A model generated the notes under the pieces. That model was given only the letters and a program-made list of their open reading frames with translations. It ran no database searches and was not told the DNA's origin. From positions 2,281,288 through 2,345,287 of the forward strand of contig VXAZ01009370.1 in NCBI GenBank assembly GCA_013399875.1: a DNA stretch of 64,000 nt, in the 5' to 3' direction. The position numbers were made by a program, and so were the translations under genes. This document shows positions 51,501-61,000 of the stretch, in pieces. Source of the stretch: Gymnorhina tibicen. Taxonomy: Eukaryota; Chordata; Aves; Passeriformes; Artamidae. The stretch's first letter is position 1, and the number at the start of each line of letters is the position of its first letter.

Positions 51501-54500
51501 CCAGTCTCTGCACCAAACTGCTCAGGTGCACCCTGTCCTGCCTGCCCAGCCCCTGTGTATTTGTGTGCACAGGGGAAAAAACACTGTCATGTCTAGGAGA
51601 TACTCAGCCCTACCAAGTAAGAGCTCTTTAAGTGAGCCAGACTTTAATATGAAAGGTATGTCTAACTGACTGCAATATATAATTTTCTAAAACCAAGTTT
51701 TAGTTCACTTGGAATAGAAAAATGAGCACAGACATTTATTTTCCATTCTAGAGAAATTACCTAACTACACTCAAATTTGTAAAACCACCACTTTAACTGT
51801 CAAGCTTACTGCCCCCAGTTAAAGTGAAAATCTATTTTATCCCCTTAAGTAAAATCCTTTCCAGATTACTCTGCAGGATCATGACAACTTCTGGCATAAA
51901 TAATCAGGCATCAAACAAGGATATTATTTTTTTCCTGTATACCTAAAGTAAGGCAATCTTGAAAAGCTACTCCATCTTCAAATTTAAAGTTGGATTAAAT
52001 CACATAACTATTTGAAAACATGGCAGCAATTAAATCTGATTTGGATGTATATCTGACAGACTCTATAAAATGCAATTCTCTTTCCAGGGTCCTTCTAAAG
52101 AAACTCCAATTTGAATAGCAGGTTTAAAAACCAGTAAGAAGTATTCTATTTCTACATTGAAAAACTATAAAAAACCTTACCTGTTAACCTTAGGCACAGA
52201 GTTTTTAATTGTTAGCAAAACCAGAACATTTCACTTTGATCAGTCACTTAAAAAGTTCAGGCATTTCTTCAATTTGGAAAAGAAGGATTTTATCAGCACT
52301 TCTGCCTCATTAATTTACCACAGCTAACACATTTGAGCAAAAGAGCAGCAAGGAAAAACATAGTTATTTAGGGTCCCAGATTAATTGATATTTCTCAAAA
52401 AACTCAAGTTCATGCTAACTAATAGAAATTGCATGAGGCAACTAGAAGCAGATTTTTGCACCTGAGTTTAAAGGAAAATTCTGCAGTAGTGAAACTGGTA
52501 AAAAAGATCTTGCAGAAATTTACAAATGCAAACTATTTCTGAAAGACTTATTCCTTAGTAACATCCGTGCACTTCTGACTTCATTTCTGTCTTGACATTT
52601 CCCGAGGAACTCTGCTTTGGGTGTCATCTGCACAACAAACCTTAAAAGCAGCTACTGAGCCAATGTTTAGACAGCCACCTGGACTTTGGGGTTTGGTTGG
52701 GTTTAGTAACGCTAATATAAAACAACTCAAGTCTTTCCAGACCATGGATCCAAATTTTTGTCTCTCATGACTCTGCATGCTGGGCACAGTCCAAAGGTTC
52801 TGTACATGCCCCCACCTCCTCACAACATCCACGTACATTCCAAGGAATGCAGTGGCTGAGCAAGGCTTTGTGCTGCCCCCCCATTCCAGGGACCACTGTG
52901 GCACTGAAAGCAGTAGGAACACCCTTCAATGTGTTCCCAGCTTTTCTTCTGGTGCCCAGGAAGTGTAAGGCAGTTGCTTGGCAGGTACAAGGGGCATGAG
53001 AAGGGAAACAAAAGGATAAGAAAGTAGGGAAAAGAATAATACAGTAAGAGAAAGGATCAGGAAGAGAATGAACAGTGAAACTGAAAATTCTAGCTATAGG
53101 AATACACATGACTGATTCCAGGAGTGAGCCCACCATTGCATTTTAGCCCAAAGCTGCACAGCATGGGTAAAATTTGGGCACTGCAGAGGTGGGGGCAGAG
53201 GAAGGAGGCAAGAAATTCTTCAATTTTCGTCAATTAACATTTCCACATAAATGGTATTAAAAGCACATTAAGATTGCAGACAGCAAGTATCATTTTGGAT
53301 GTGATGTTAGCATGTGCATGTGATACTGGACTGTGATAAAAAGCTCCCTTCCATGACACCCTCTGCCCTCCAAGCTCCCTGTTGAAGGCAGACTGAGAGA
53401 CTGGTAATTCCATTATCAAAGAACAGGTATTTGCCTCTTCAAAACATTCCACAAGCACTTAGAACATACATGATGAATTGAAAAGAGTACAAACAAAAAC
53501 TGTAATTGCGCTGTCTCTAAACAAACAAAAAAAGTCTCCTGAAACTCTGGTTAATCAAAAAACTTCCCAGAGAGAAAAAGAATCATTTCATGAGCAAAGG
53601 GCAGTAAACACACCACACACAATTCACACCAGTGGAAAAACAACTGCAGCCTTCTGTATAAGTGCACTTACCAAGTCACAGAACTCAAAAACTAGGAGAT
53701 AAGGAATGGCTTCCACACATTGCCCAATACACTGGAGAACATTCGGATGCTGAAGAATGCTGGAGTGAAAAAATACAGTTAAAAGCCAGGAAGATCACAG
53801 GAGAATGCAACACACTGAAATCCCTACCAGAAGTTTCAACACACAACACTGGAGGGGGGTGGCAGGAACAGAAGGTGCAAGTACCAAAGCCACAGATTCC
53901 AGTTGTACGTTTGTATCTCCTTTGTATTGCTGAAGCGTATCACTGGCAGCAGCCAAAACTCAGAGCATCTCAAACCCACAAAAGCCAGGATTGCCACATG
54001 AGAGTCACACCCATCCTCCCACCGCACCCCTCATACCAAAAATAAAAGCATGCAACTGGTTCATGAACTACACCAAGGTACAGAGCTGGCTAAAAGATAA
54101 ACCTTTTTTTAGCCAGGTTAGTTCCCAGCCAGATCAGTTACTTTTCCTAAATTGCTCCAAAACCACTTGTGCCAATGCAGCAGAAGGCATGAAATTTCTT
54201 CTGACAACTGCCAACAACCTAAGCCTAAATGCAAATACAGCCAGGACGTTAGAAACCACTGAGAAGAGAAAGCTCTTCACTGACCAATCTTTTACACACA
54301 TCCAGGCAAGGTAAAGTACACTGTAAGTTATGGGAACACAACTTCCGCTCACTTTGGATTGAGTGTATTTCACATTTTCAAGACAAACATTACAGTTATA
54401 TGGGAGGGCAAGTAGACACAATAACACTGAACAAAAGCAATGTCCAAAATTCATCTGCAGTAGAATGAAGCTGTGAAACATTACTTACTAATATGGTTCT

Positions 54501-57500
54501 CCATTCCTTAAAAACTGTTCTTGCTCCTTGGGACCTGCACTTGCCTTTAACTCGTTCACTATTACCCTTGCTACACTAGTGCCTGTGTAGATCTCTCCAA
54601 GGAGAACCTGAAAAAGAGATCATATCTTTAATCAGAGGAGAAAAAACATTTGTAGTCTTCCTGCAAAGAAAAACAAGAGCTAAAAACACGTTGTAGGAAA
54701 GATTTTCTGGCTTTTTTACAAACACAAACAGAGCTTTGATAATTAAAAACCCATACTTAAATCTTGACAACTGATCTACACATCAGCTTTCTGAAAACGT
54801 TTGCTAGAGAAGACCACTTATTTACTTAAATGTTTTCCTAAAAAGAATTGGTAAAAATAGGAGTGTATTAACTCAAATCCATGTAAGTGAAATGTCTAAC
54901 TAGTCCCTAGTAACAATCGACAGGTAAACTTAAAAAGTACTGATTAGTGCTGCGATTACAGCTAAAAAATGCATGCAAGGAAGTATCTAATTTCAACTTC
55001 CATTTTTCTTATGTTATTACTTTTTTTTTGAGTACCATTTTAAAGTAAATACAGAGGCCTAGTCAGCTGAGAATAAGCCTCAATCTGAGCAATATTAAGA
55101 GATAACTCCTCACCTTTCCAAACCAGCCATTTCCAATTTCCTGGATGTAGTTTAGACTCTGACGTGCAACTTGAGACTTTGATCCATCTGTCACACAATG
55201 AAACAAATATTACACTATCAAACCACTCAGATGGCCAAAGTCAGCAACTGCTGAGGAAATAATGCAAGTTTCTACAAGATTTATTCCCAATTAGGTGCAC
55301 ACATTCAGCCCAAGCACCAAAACTTAGTCAAATGCATGTAAAGTAGGAAGGTAATGTTGTGACAACAGCACTCAAGTGAAACTTTTCTCAGGTGCAGCTT
55401 CTAAGCCATACCAGAACACACACCCTACAAAACCACAGCAATTGTCCTGATGAATGTGAACTTACAAGTTTTTAACACATTCAGCAAGAAAGCAAGAAGG
55501 CTAAGTTCTGCTTCCAATATAAAAGGGTATTATAGCCTGTAGCTGGGTAGAGAAAACAACCTACTTACAAAAGTTTCCTATGTAAATAAAACAGAAAACC
55601 CGAGACAAAACTCACTGTTTGTACATCTTAACATTTACAGTTATACAGAGTTACCATTTTAAGAGAAATGGTTTGACTGCTGTATTCTTCAGCCCAACTG
55701 CCCTACTTGTGGCTACCATCTGGAAGGAGGACATTTTTCAACTAAAAATACTTCACATAAGAGCCCAGAGAGGAGAAGGACAGAAAAGAAAACCCAGATC
55801 TTGGCAGATAATGGGCAGTAACAATGGCAGACCCCGTACAGCAGAGGAGATTCAGCAGTGTTTATCCCTCTGCTGCCCAAGTGGTTAGGAACACTAATAA
55901 AGAGATGTAAACAAAACCTTTTCTCGTCTGAGAATTCTAGCCCACAATTTATTTCCATGAACCACACTTAGAGCAGTATTATTGTACTGGAAGAGCCAGA
56001 GCTGTATAATTCACTGTCAGTGTGCTCCTAAGCATGGTTGAAGGCCACAGCAGTACAACCACATTTTATCCAAGCACTCAAGCACATTGCCTTACTTCTG
56101 GCAAAACCCTTGTTGTGACAGTTATAATTTTAACAATTATGGCTACACAGAAGAGCTGACATAAAATTTTTCACTCATAATTTTTCCCAGCTCTTTAAAA
56201 TACTGAGTCATTCGTACAACTGTGTCTTTTGTATTAAAGGCAAACTAACAGTTTCCTGAAATTTGTACAGGAATTTTACTAGAAGCTTCCCTGAACATCT
56301 AATGATCAAGCAACACAAGCAGCACGTAAAATTACGTGAAACAGCACAATAAGAGTAAGCACTTCAGGCTAAACTGTGCTTATAATATGATAAGATGCTT
56401 AAGTTTCCTTTTACAAAAATTGTATTTTAAAGAATACATTCCGAAAACCATTCCACCCAGGGAGACGAAACCTAATGCTCTGTCTTACCAAGATCACATT
56501 TACAGCACAAATAGTCTACAGTGACACTAAGAAAGTGATGCAGCTGAACAGCAGCACTGCTGTCAAGTAAAGGATTCACTCTCGTTTCCATTTAAGGGTG
56601 GTGGTTAAAATCCAATGACAACTTAGCCATGAAGAAAACCACTAAAGAGCAGAAGTCACAATGTGCCAGGGTACTTCAAACCCTTTAGGTATATAGAGAT
56701 ATAATGATAGCAATCTAGAGAGGGGGTTTTAAGGCAGTTTTGTTCTCTTAAGCTCTCTTACCCTGCCACAGCTTAACATCTTAGAAGCAGTATTTCACAT
56801 TTTATCCTTTACCCTACAAAATGTATTAGCTCAGTTTATGGAAATTTGTAACAAGTTATTTGTTACAGTAAAGTCAAACATAATCAGCCACACTCCATTT
56901 TTGTCACTGAAAATGCCTACTCCTGTTTTTGCACTGAAAACCAGTATTTTACCTGTACGAGATGGAAACTGGGAGGGAGTTGGTAAAGCAATATTGGGAA
57001 CTGAAAGAGTAAACACTTCTGCTGGAGACTGAACAGATGGAGTATCTTCTGCTGGAGGTGTAAAATCTATTTCATCATCAAAGTTATCTTCAAATTCCTA
57101 AACAAAAGAAGTCTTAGTAAACAAGCTGATCCTTGTTTTTAAATAAGCACTAATACATTTCTTTCTATTTGAATGAGCAATGCAAAGGAAGCTTAGCCTT
57201 TTTCCAAGGACAGTAACAGACATTTAGTGTTTTATTCCTTATTTCCACTAATTGCTGTCTTAAAGAGATTAAAGCATTGCTTTTAATAATCAAGGCGTTT
57301 TTGTTTAGTTGGGTTTTCGTGGGTTTGGTGGTTTGGGTTTTGTTGGTGGTGTTGGTTTTTTTGCTTTGTTTCCTTTTTACTTTAAATGCTAGCCTTGGCT
57401 TTGAACAAATTACCATGAACTGCTCAGGCCAAACATCCTCCATTTAGAAATGAGAGCAAAACTCAATTTTAGGAACATTGATTACAGATGTTCCAAAAGT

Positions 57501-58054
57501 AACTATTCTCTGATGATAATTTCTCAAGAGTTTTGCTACAGTGAATATGCATCTTCAGTATTCTTATTCAACAGGAGTGTCTTAAACCCCACCAGCAGAC
57601 TAAGAAAAACAAAAGAACACACAGAAAAACAACAAAAAGGTTCTTTACAGCAAAACTGTCTCAAGGGTGTAACTTTTACTACTGATCCTGATAGCTAGTT
57701 ACTATTTCATAAAGGCATTAAAGATCCTTACTGCAGCAGGGACCAATTAGTTAAAATAAACAGCTGCATCAGGACTTCACAGCCTGTAGAAATACAGTCA
57801 CTGGCTGCTTCAGAAGAGAGGATGTACAGTGACACTGCAGAGCATTAGCACAACTAATGAAGTGTTCTGGATATCAGGATGCAGCTGAGAATTATCACTT
57901 GTACACACATTGGTAACTTCAGGTCTTACCTTGAAATCTATCTCGGGGTCTTTACAGCAGGAGACACAGTTTGCCAGCAGAATGACCAGGACTACCAGAG
58001 TACACAGAGACAGAATCACAAAAGATGAGGGAACTTCAGCTGTAGCTCCTTCTC
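34564..58054 (-). CDS. LMTK2: LMTK2, lemur tyrosine kinase 2 (coding exons 2-14; start beyond the window)
   Basis: Exons in transcript order: 58054-57930, 57097-56953, 55187-55114, 54607-54489, 53759-53672, 46961-46828, 43665-43581, 42941-42820, 41389-41240, 40981-38068, 36528-36393, 35977-35729, 34592-34564. All have AG/GT borders, and phases close into one frame of about 1455 codons plus TAA (human about 1503 with exon 1). LMTK2 (KPI-2, BREK) is a membrane-anchored kinase with Ser/Thr activity despite its name. It works in endosomal recycling and axonal transport with myosin VI, PP1C and Cdk5/p35. Layout: transmembrane segment, kinase domain, very long acidic disordered tail. Exon 1 with the start codon and first hydrophobic segment is not in the window. 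The catalytic lysine codon reads Asn (54554-54556). Identification is firm. Confidence 0.96.
35981..36017 (-). repeat. Long polypurine/polypyrimidine tract before LMTK2 exon 13
   Basis: The + strand is purine-only (GGGGAGAAAA and then A runs with G). On the LMTK2 strand it is an uninterrupted pyrimidine run immediately upstream of the exon 13 acceptor AAG. It probably serves as its polypyrimidine tract. Confidence 0.65.
38068..40981 (-). CDS. LMTK2: LMTK2 exon 11: giant exon with kinase end and acidic tail
   Basis: 2914 nt, about 971 residues in one exon. It begins with the last kinase helices ([20 protein letters not shown]). A very long disordered region follows, poor in conservation except for islands such as [69 protein letters not shown] and [20 protein letters not shown]. 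The end is a dense Asp/Glu run followed by [17 protein letters not shown], which contains a VTF motif of the PP1-docking RVxF type. This fits known binding of PP1C and inhibitor-2. The open frame continues at both ends into intron, but strong splice signals bound it. Confidence 0.94.
41240..41389 (-). CDS. LMTK2: LMTK2 exon 10: end of kinase C-lobe
   Basis: 150 nt, phase 2 to phase 2; the Trp codons at both ends are split by introns. Encodes [20 protein letters not shown] and runs on to EQPYSDRW. The residues match the kinase F-H helix region of the LMTK family. Confidence 0.92.
41981..42065 (-). mobile_element. Short CR1-like fragment in LMTK2 intron 9
   Basis: The + strand reads GTAGAATAATTTAGATTGGA, then AGGGGTGTCTGGAATCATCT and AGTCCCAACC. 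This matches the reverse complement of a CR1 3' terminus. The right boundary is unclear. Confidence 0.6.
42820..46961 (-). CDS. LMTK2: LMTK2 exons 7-9: kinase C-lobe with catalytic and activation loops
   Basis: Exons 46961-46828, 43665-43581 and 42941-42820. The catalytic loop is [10 protein letters not shown]: Asp and Asn are present, and HSD replaces HRD as in human LMTK2. The metal-binding motif is DYG in [13 protein letters not shown], and the activation segment ends in TAPEL. All residues expected for the C-lobe are present, so the beta-3 lysine is the only catalytic element that departs from the family. Introns 43666-46827 and 42942-43580 show no recognisable gene. Confidence 0.93.
46962..53671 (-). 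other. LMTK2 intron 6, 6.7 kb
   Basis: Lies between the N-lobe and C-lobe exons. Its only recognised content is a CR1-like retroelement fragment on the + strand (48360-49115). No other coding region or RNA gene was recognised. Confidence 0.5.
48360..49115 (+). mobile_element. CR1-type LINE fragment (3' portion), degenerate
   Basis: About 0.75 kb resembles the 3' end of avian CR1 on the + strand. In order: a decayed end of the reverse-transcriptase frame (GGCCAGCTGGGCAGCAGCTC region, then GAGCCCCGTGTGCCCTGGCA), GAACTGGAGCAAGTTCAGG, GAGAGGCTCAGGGAACC, CATTCAGCCTGGAGAA, CATCCCTGGACCTTTTCAAG, and a final AGCCTGAATTATCCTGTGATGC close to the CR1 terminus. Stops break every frame, so it is inactive. 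Boundaries are approximate. It is the largest repeat recognised in the window. Confidence 0.75.
53672..55187 (-). CDS. LMTK2: LMTK2 exons 4-6: kinase N-lobe
   Basis: Exons 55187-55114, 54607-54489 and 53759-53672. The glycine-rich loop [15 protein letters not shown] is intact. Beta-3 reads [11 protein letters not shown], where the recalled human sequence has Lys (Lys168) in place of Asn. The codon is AAC at minus-strand 54556-54554. The rest of the lobe ([18 protein letters not shown], then [11 protein letters not shown]) matches the family and supports the frame. The split Tyr codon between exons 5 and 6 joins correctly. Confidence 0.93.
56953..57097 (-). CDS. LMTK2: LMTK2 exon 3: acidic juxtamembrane region
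   Basis: Encodes [20 protein letters not shown], then a Ser/Pro-rich stretch, and ends in phase 1. It is acidic and likely flexible, linking membrane and kinase. Intron 2 (57098-57929) contains a G/T-rich tract. Confidence 0.92.
57296..57370. repeat. G/T-rich low-complexity tract in LMTK2 intron 2
   Basis: About 75 bases made almost only of G and T on the + strand (A/C on the transcribed LMTK2 RNA), with several GGG and GG runs separated by T runs. No tandem unit is clear. Confidence 0.6.
57930..58054 (-). CDS. LMTK2: LMTK2 exon 2: transmembrane segment
   Basis: Entered in phase 1 and left in phase 0. It encodes [18 protein letters not shown] followed by [15 protein letters not shown]: one hydrophobic helix, then a Cys-rich juxtamembrane stretch that could be palmitoylated (inference). 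Human LMTK2 has a second hydrophobic segment in exon 1, thought to make a membrane hairpin. Confidence 0.93.
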
Positions 58055-61000
58055 CTAGAAATAAACATGCACGCAGTATTACATAAATATGCACTCTAAG
58101 AAGTTCCTCCAAAATGTATTATCCACCTGCATTTATTTAAAAACGGGAGTCTGAACATTTAATCCCATGGATGTGATAGAAACTAAGAGGAAATTGAACA
58201 GAAAGGACTTACTGGCAAAATAGATCTGTGCTCCACCACCTGCCTGCACCATTCTGGACTCACTTGGTTCCAGCTAAGAGGCCTCAGCCAACATGATTTA
58301 CTAAGTTTATGATGAACAGTGATAGTACCAAGCCGTGGGATCCTGTTTAAGTCAATAAATTCCTACAGATATCCAAACACAGAGAGTAGAAATCTGGTCT
58401 TTTGGAAGACATTTCCCACGAGCTAAAACACCTAACCTAAAGAACAGGCAGCAAGTAGAAATCCTCACCTAATCTGCACACAAATCTAAAATATATCACT
58501 ATGGGACAGCACTCTCTCTTTCAATAAAAGCATTTGTGACAGTCTGCCAAACACACAAGTTGCTGTCACAAATGCAATGGATGTAATCAGCTCCACCCAA
58601 TTTCTGTTTCTTGTGATTCACTAGGTGATTTGTCTCCATTTCAAGAACTTTAGATTTCTAGCCATTTTACAAACACTTCCAAATAATTTTCCAAAATTTC
58701 ATGGATAAACATTCTACAACACATTTCCTGAGATTCAGTCAGGTTATTACTCACACTGGATCAAATGCCTCAAATGGCATTTTAGAAAAATCTTAAGTTA
58801 TTGCCAGGGGTATTAAACCTATTTTCCTCCCTGTTTTCCTCTTCGGTAGAGAACAAAGACGTGTGGTTCCCTAGGAGACCAGAGCACACATCTTGAGGAG
58901 TTGTTTTTGTTGTTGCTGTTTCTTTTCAAACAGGTGCTGCCACGGGGATCAGAAGAGTAGCTGGACCACATCTGATTAAAATATATTTAGATATTACATC
59001 ACTGTCGGAGTTTAACAATGTCAGGTGACCTGGACTGACTGGATTTTACGAGAGCATTTGAGTATCAATGGGAACGTCTGGCAACAGGATGCAGTGTAAA
59101 TGAAGCCTCAAAAATAAGAAAAGCAGAAGCTGATTGCTAGTTAAGGGACACACAAACTTGTCCACCTATCTCTTAAACCTTCAAAAAACTACAAAAATTA
59201 AGAGATTTGCAGGAAAAAAAGCTACAGCTTTTCATCACATTCCACTGAACACTTACAGAATATTTACATATTTTAATTATGTGGAAAGACTAAATTGGCA
59301 TAATGAAAATCCTGCTTTAAAGTGTGTCAGCGTATTTTCAGAAGGTCATATTTTCTGCACAATTAGGAATATTATCAATACAACAAATAAAAGTTAGCAA
59401 AAATGGAAGGTTTTCAAACAAGTGATTCTGTTTCTAGTTTTCACAATAGCTTTGGCATTCTAACCTCATTAGGGACTGGGAATACTCCACTGCAGATATT
59501 GAGCATTGTTCAAACACAGATCAACAACTATGTGAGGCCACTCATCAGCTTTTAGTCATAATTCTGAAGAGAACAAAGTATCTCTGAAGAGGGCTCTCAA
59601 TAGAACAATTTATATTCATTTAAATCAAGTCTTCTACATAACTCAATGGATATTTTTCAATTTCTAAGCATCAACAAGGAAAAAGGGGAAGATAACAGCT
59701 GACTTATGTTTACTTCCTCCAGATGTTCAGTAGCCTGATGAAAGAGACTGAAAATTACCTGAACTGCAAATATAAGCATTTTGTGAGGTCATTAATTACC
59801 TGAATTACTGTAACAAACACACACAGGTAATACTACTGTAGATAAAATTTAAGAAATTCTTTTGAACTCCTAATTGAAACCGCATAATAAAAGGTATCTT
59901 TACCACAAAAAAAAAGAAAATATTTATGTTACCAGGTATTACAAATTAAAATTTTTATTTCAGACATTTTCCCAAACCCATCACACCTGATTTCCAAACA
60001 ACTTCCTTGCCTTCACCAACAACTTCACTGAAACAAGAAGTCAACTCACCTCAGACTATGTACTGAACCAGTGCAGATTTTCCCTAACAAACACCCAGGA
60101 ACACACCCCCACAATCACAATGTACTCCTCCTGGTAGAAGATCAAGACTCCTGAACCCCCTCAAATGTTTCAAGCATTTGGGAAAGTTGGCCAAGCAAAT
60201 CCCTGCACACTGAATTCAGCCACCAAGAGCATTGTCATTACTCACAGAAAGCATTCCTGCCATTTGAGGACTTAACTTCAGACCAGGTCCTTAAAGCACC
60301 TCAACTTCCAAGTGTATAAAACACTAAAAAATGCTATCAAACTTTATTTCGAGTTTCTGCTACACTTTAAGGTCTCTTTTGATGCCCACATGGCTAACAT
60401 GAATTTTCCGGTGACTTCCTGCTCCCCACAGAAACCGAGCACTACCCCTTCTCACCAGAACCTTCTGCTCCAAACACCACATCTTCTAGACGGTCTTTTT
60501 GACCTGCCTCTACCCAAACTTGAAGCACATCTTCAAAGTTTCCTTTACTTCTTTCAGTCCTACTGTTTCTTTTCAAGACCTGACCAGGGGTTTGTGCCCC
60601 CAGAAGTACATCTACTGCAAGTACACCAGCTGGTCTGGAACTTGATGGTATCTCTGCCCACAAACTCTCAGCCCTGCACTATCCCAGCTACAGCAGCACA
60701 ATCACAACTTCTATTTACACAAACATTATCATGCTCACTCCAGCTTAGGATCCCCACTTTTGACCCCCAGCAACCATCATAGCAAATCCAGTTAGGAGGA
60801 TTCAAGTTCCTGACAATCTTATGCACAATTTATTAACAAAAAGTGAGACATTTATTTAACTCAAAATGGTTTATTTAACTCAAAGTGAGACATAATGAGC
60901 ACTATCAATCATAAGTTGCATGTATTGTACACGTTAGATACACTGCATATGTATTCAGACATTTTATATGAAATAAGATAACATTTTTGCTGGAAATCCT

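Noticed and set aside
60312..60782. 156-codon plus-strand open frame, with a minus-strand frame opposite, in LMTK2 intron 1
   Set aside because: No family resemblance, biased composition (Leu, Pro, Gln, Ser) and no splice or promoter context. It could be an old unrecognised repeat.
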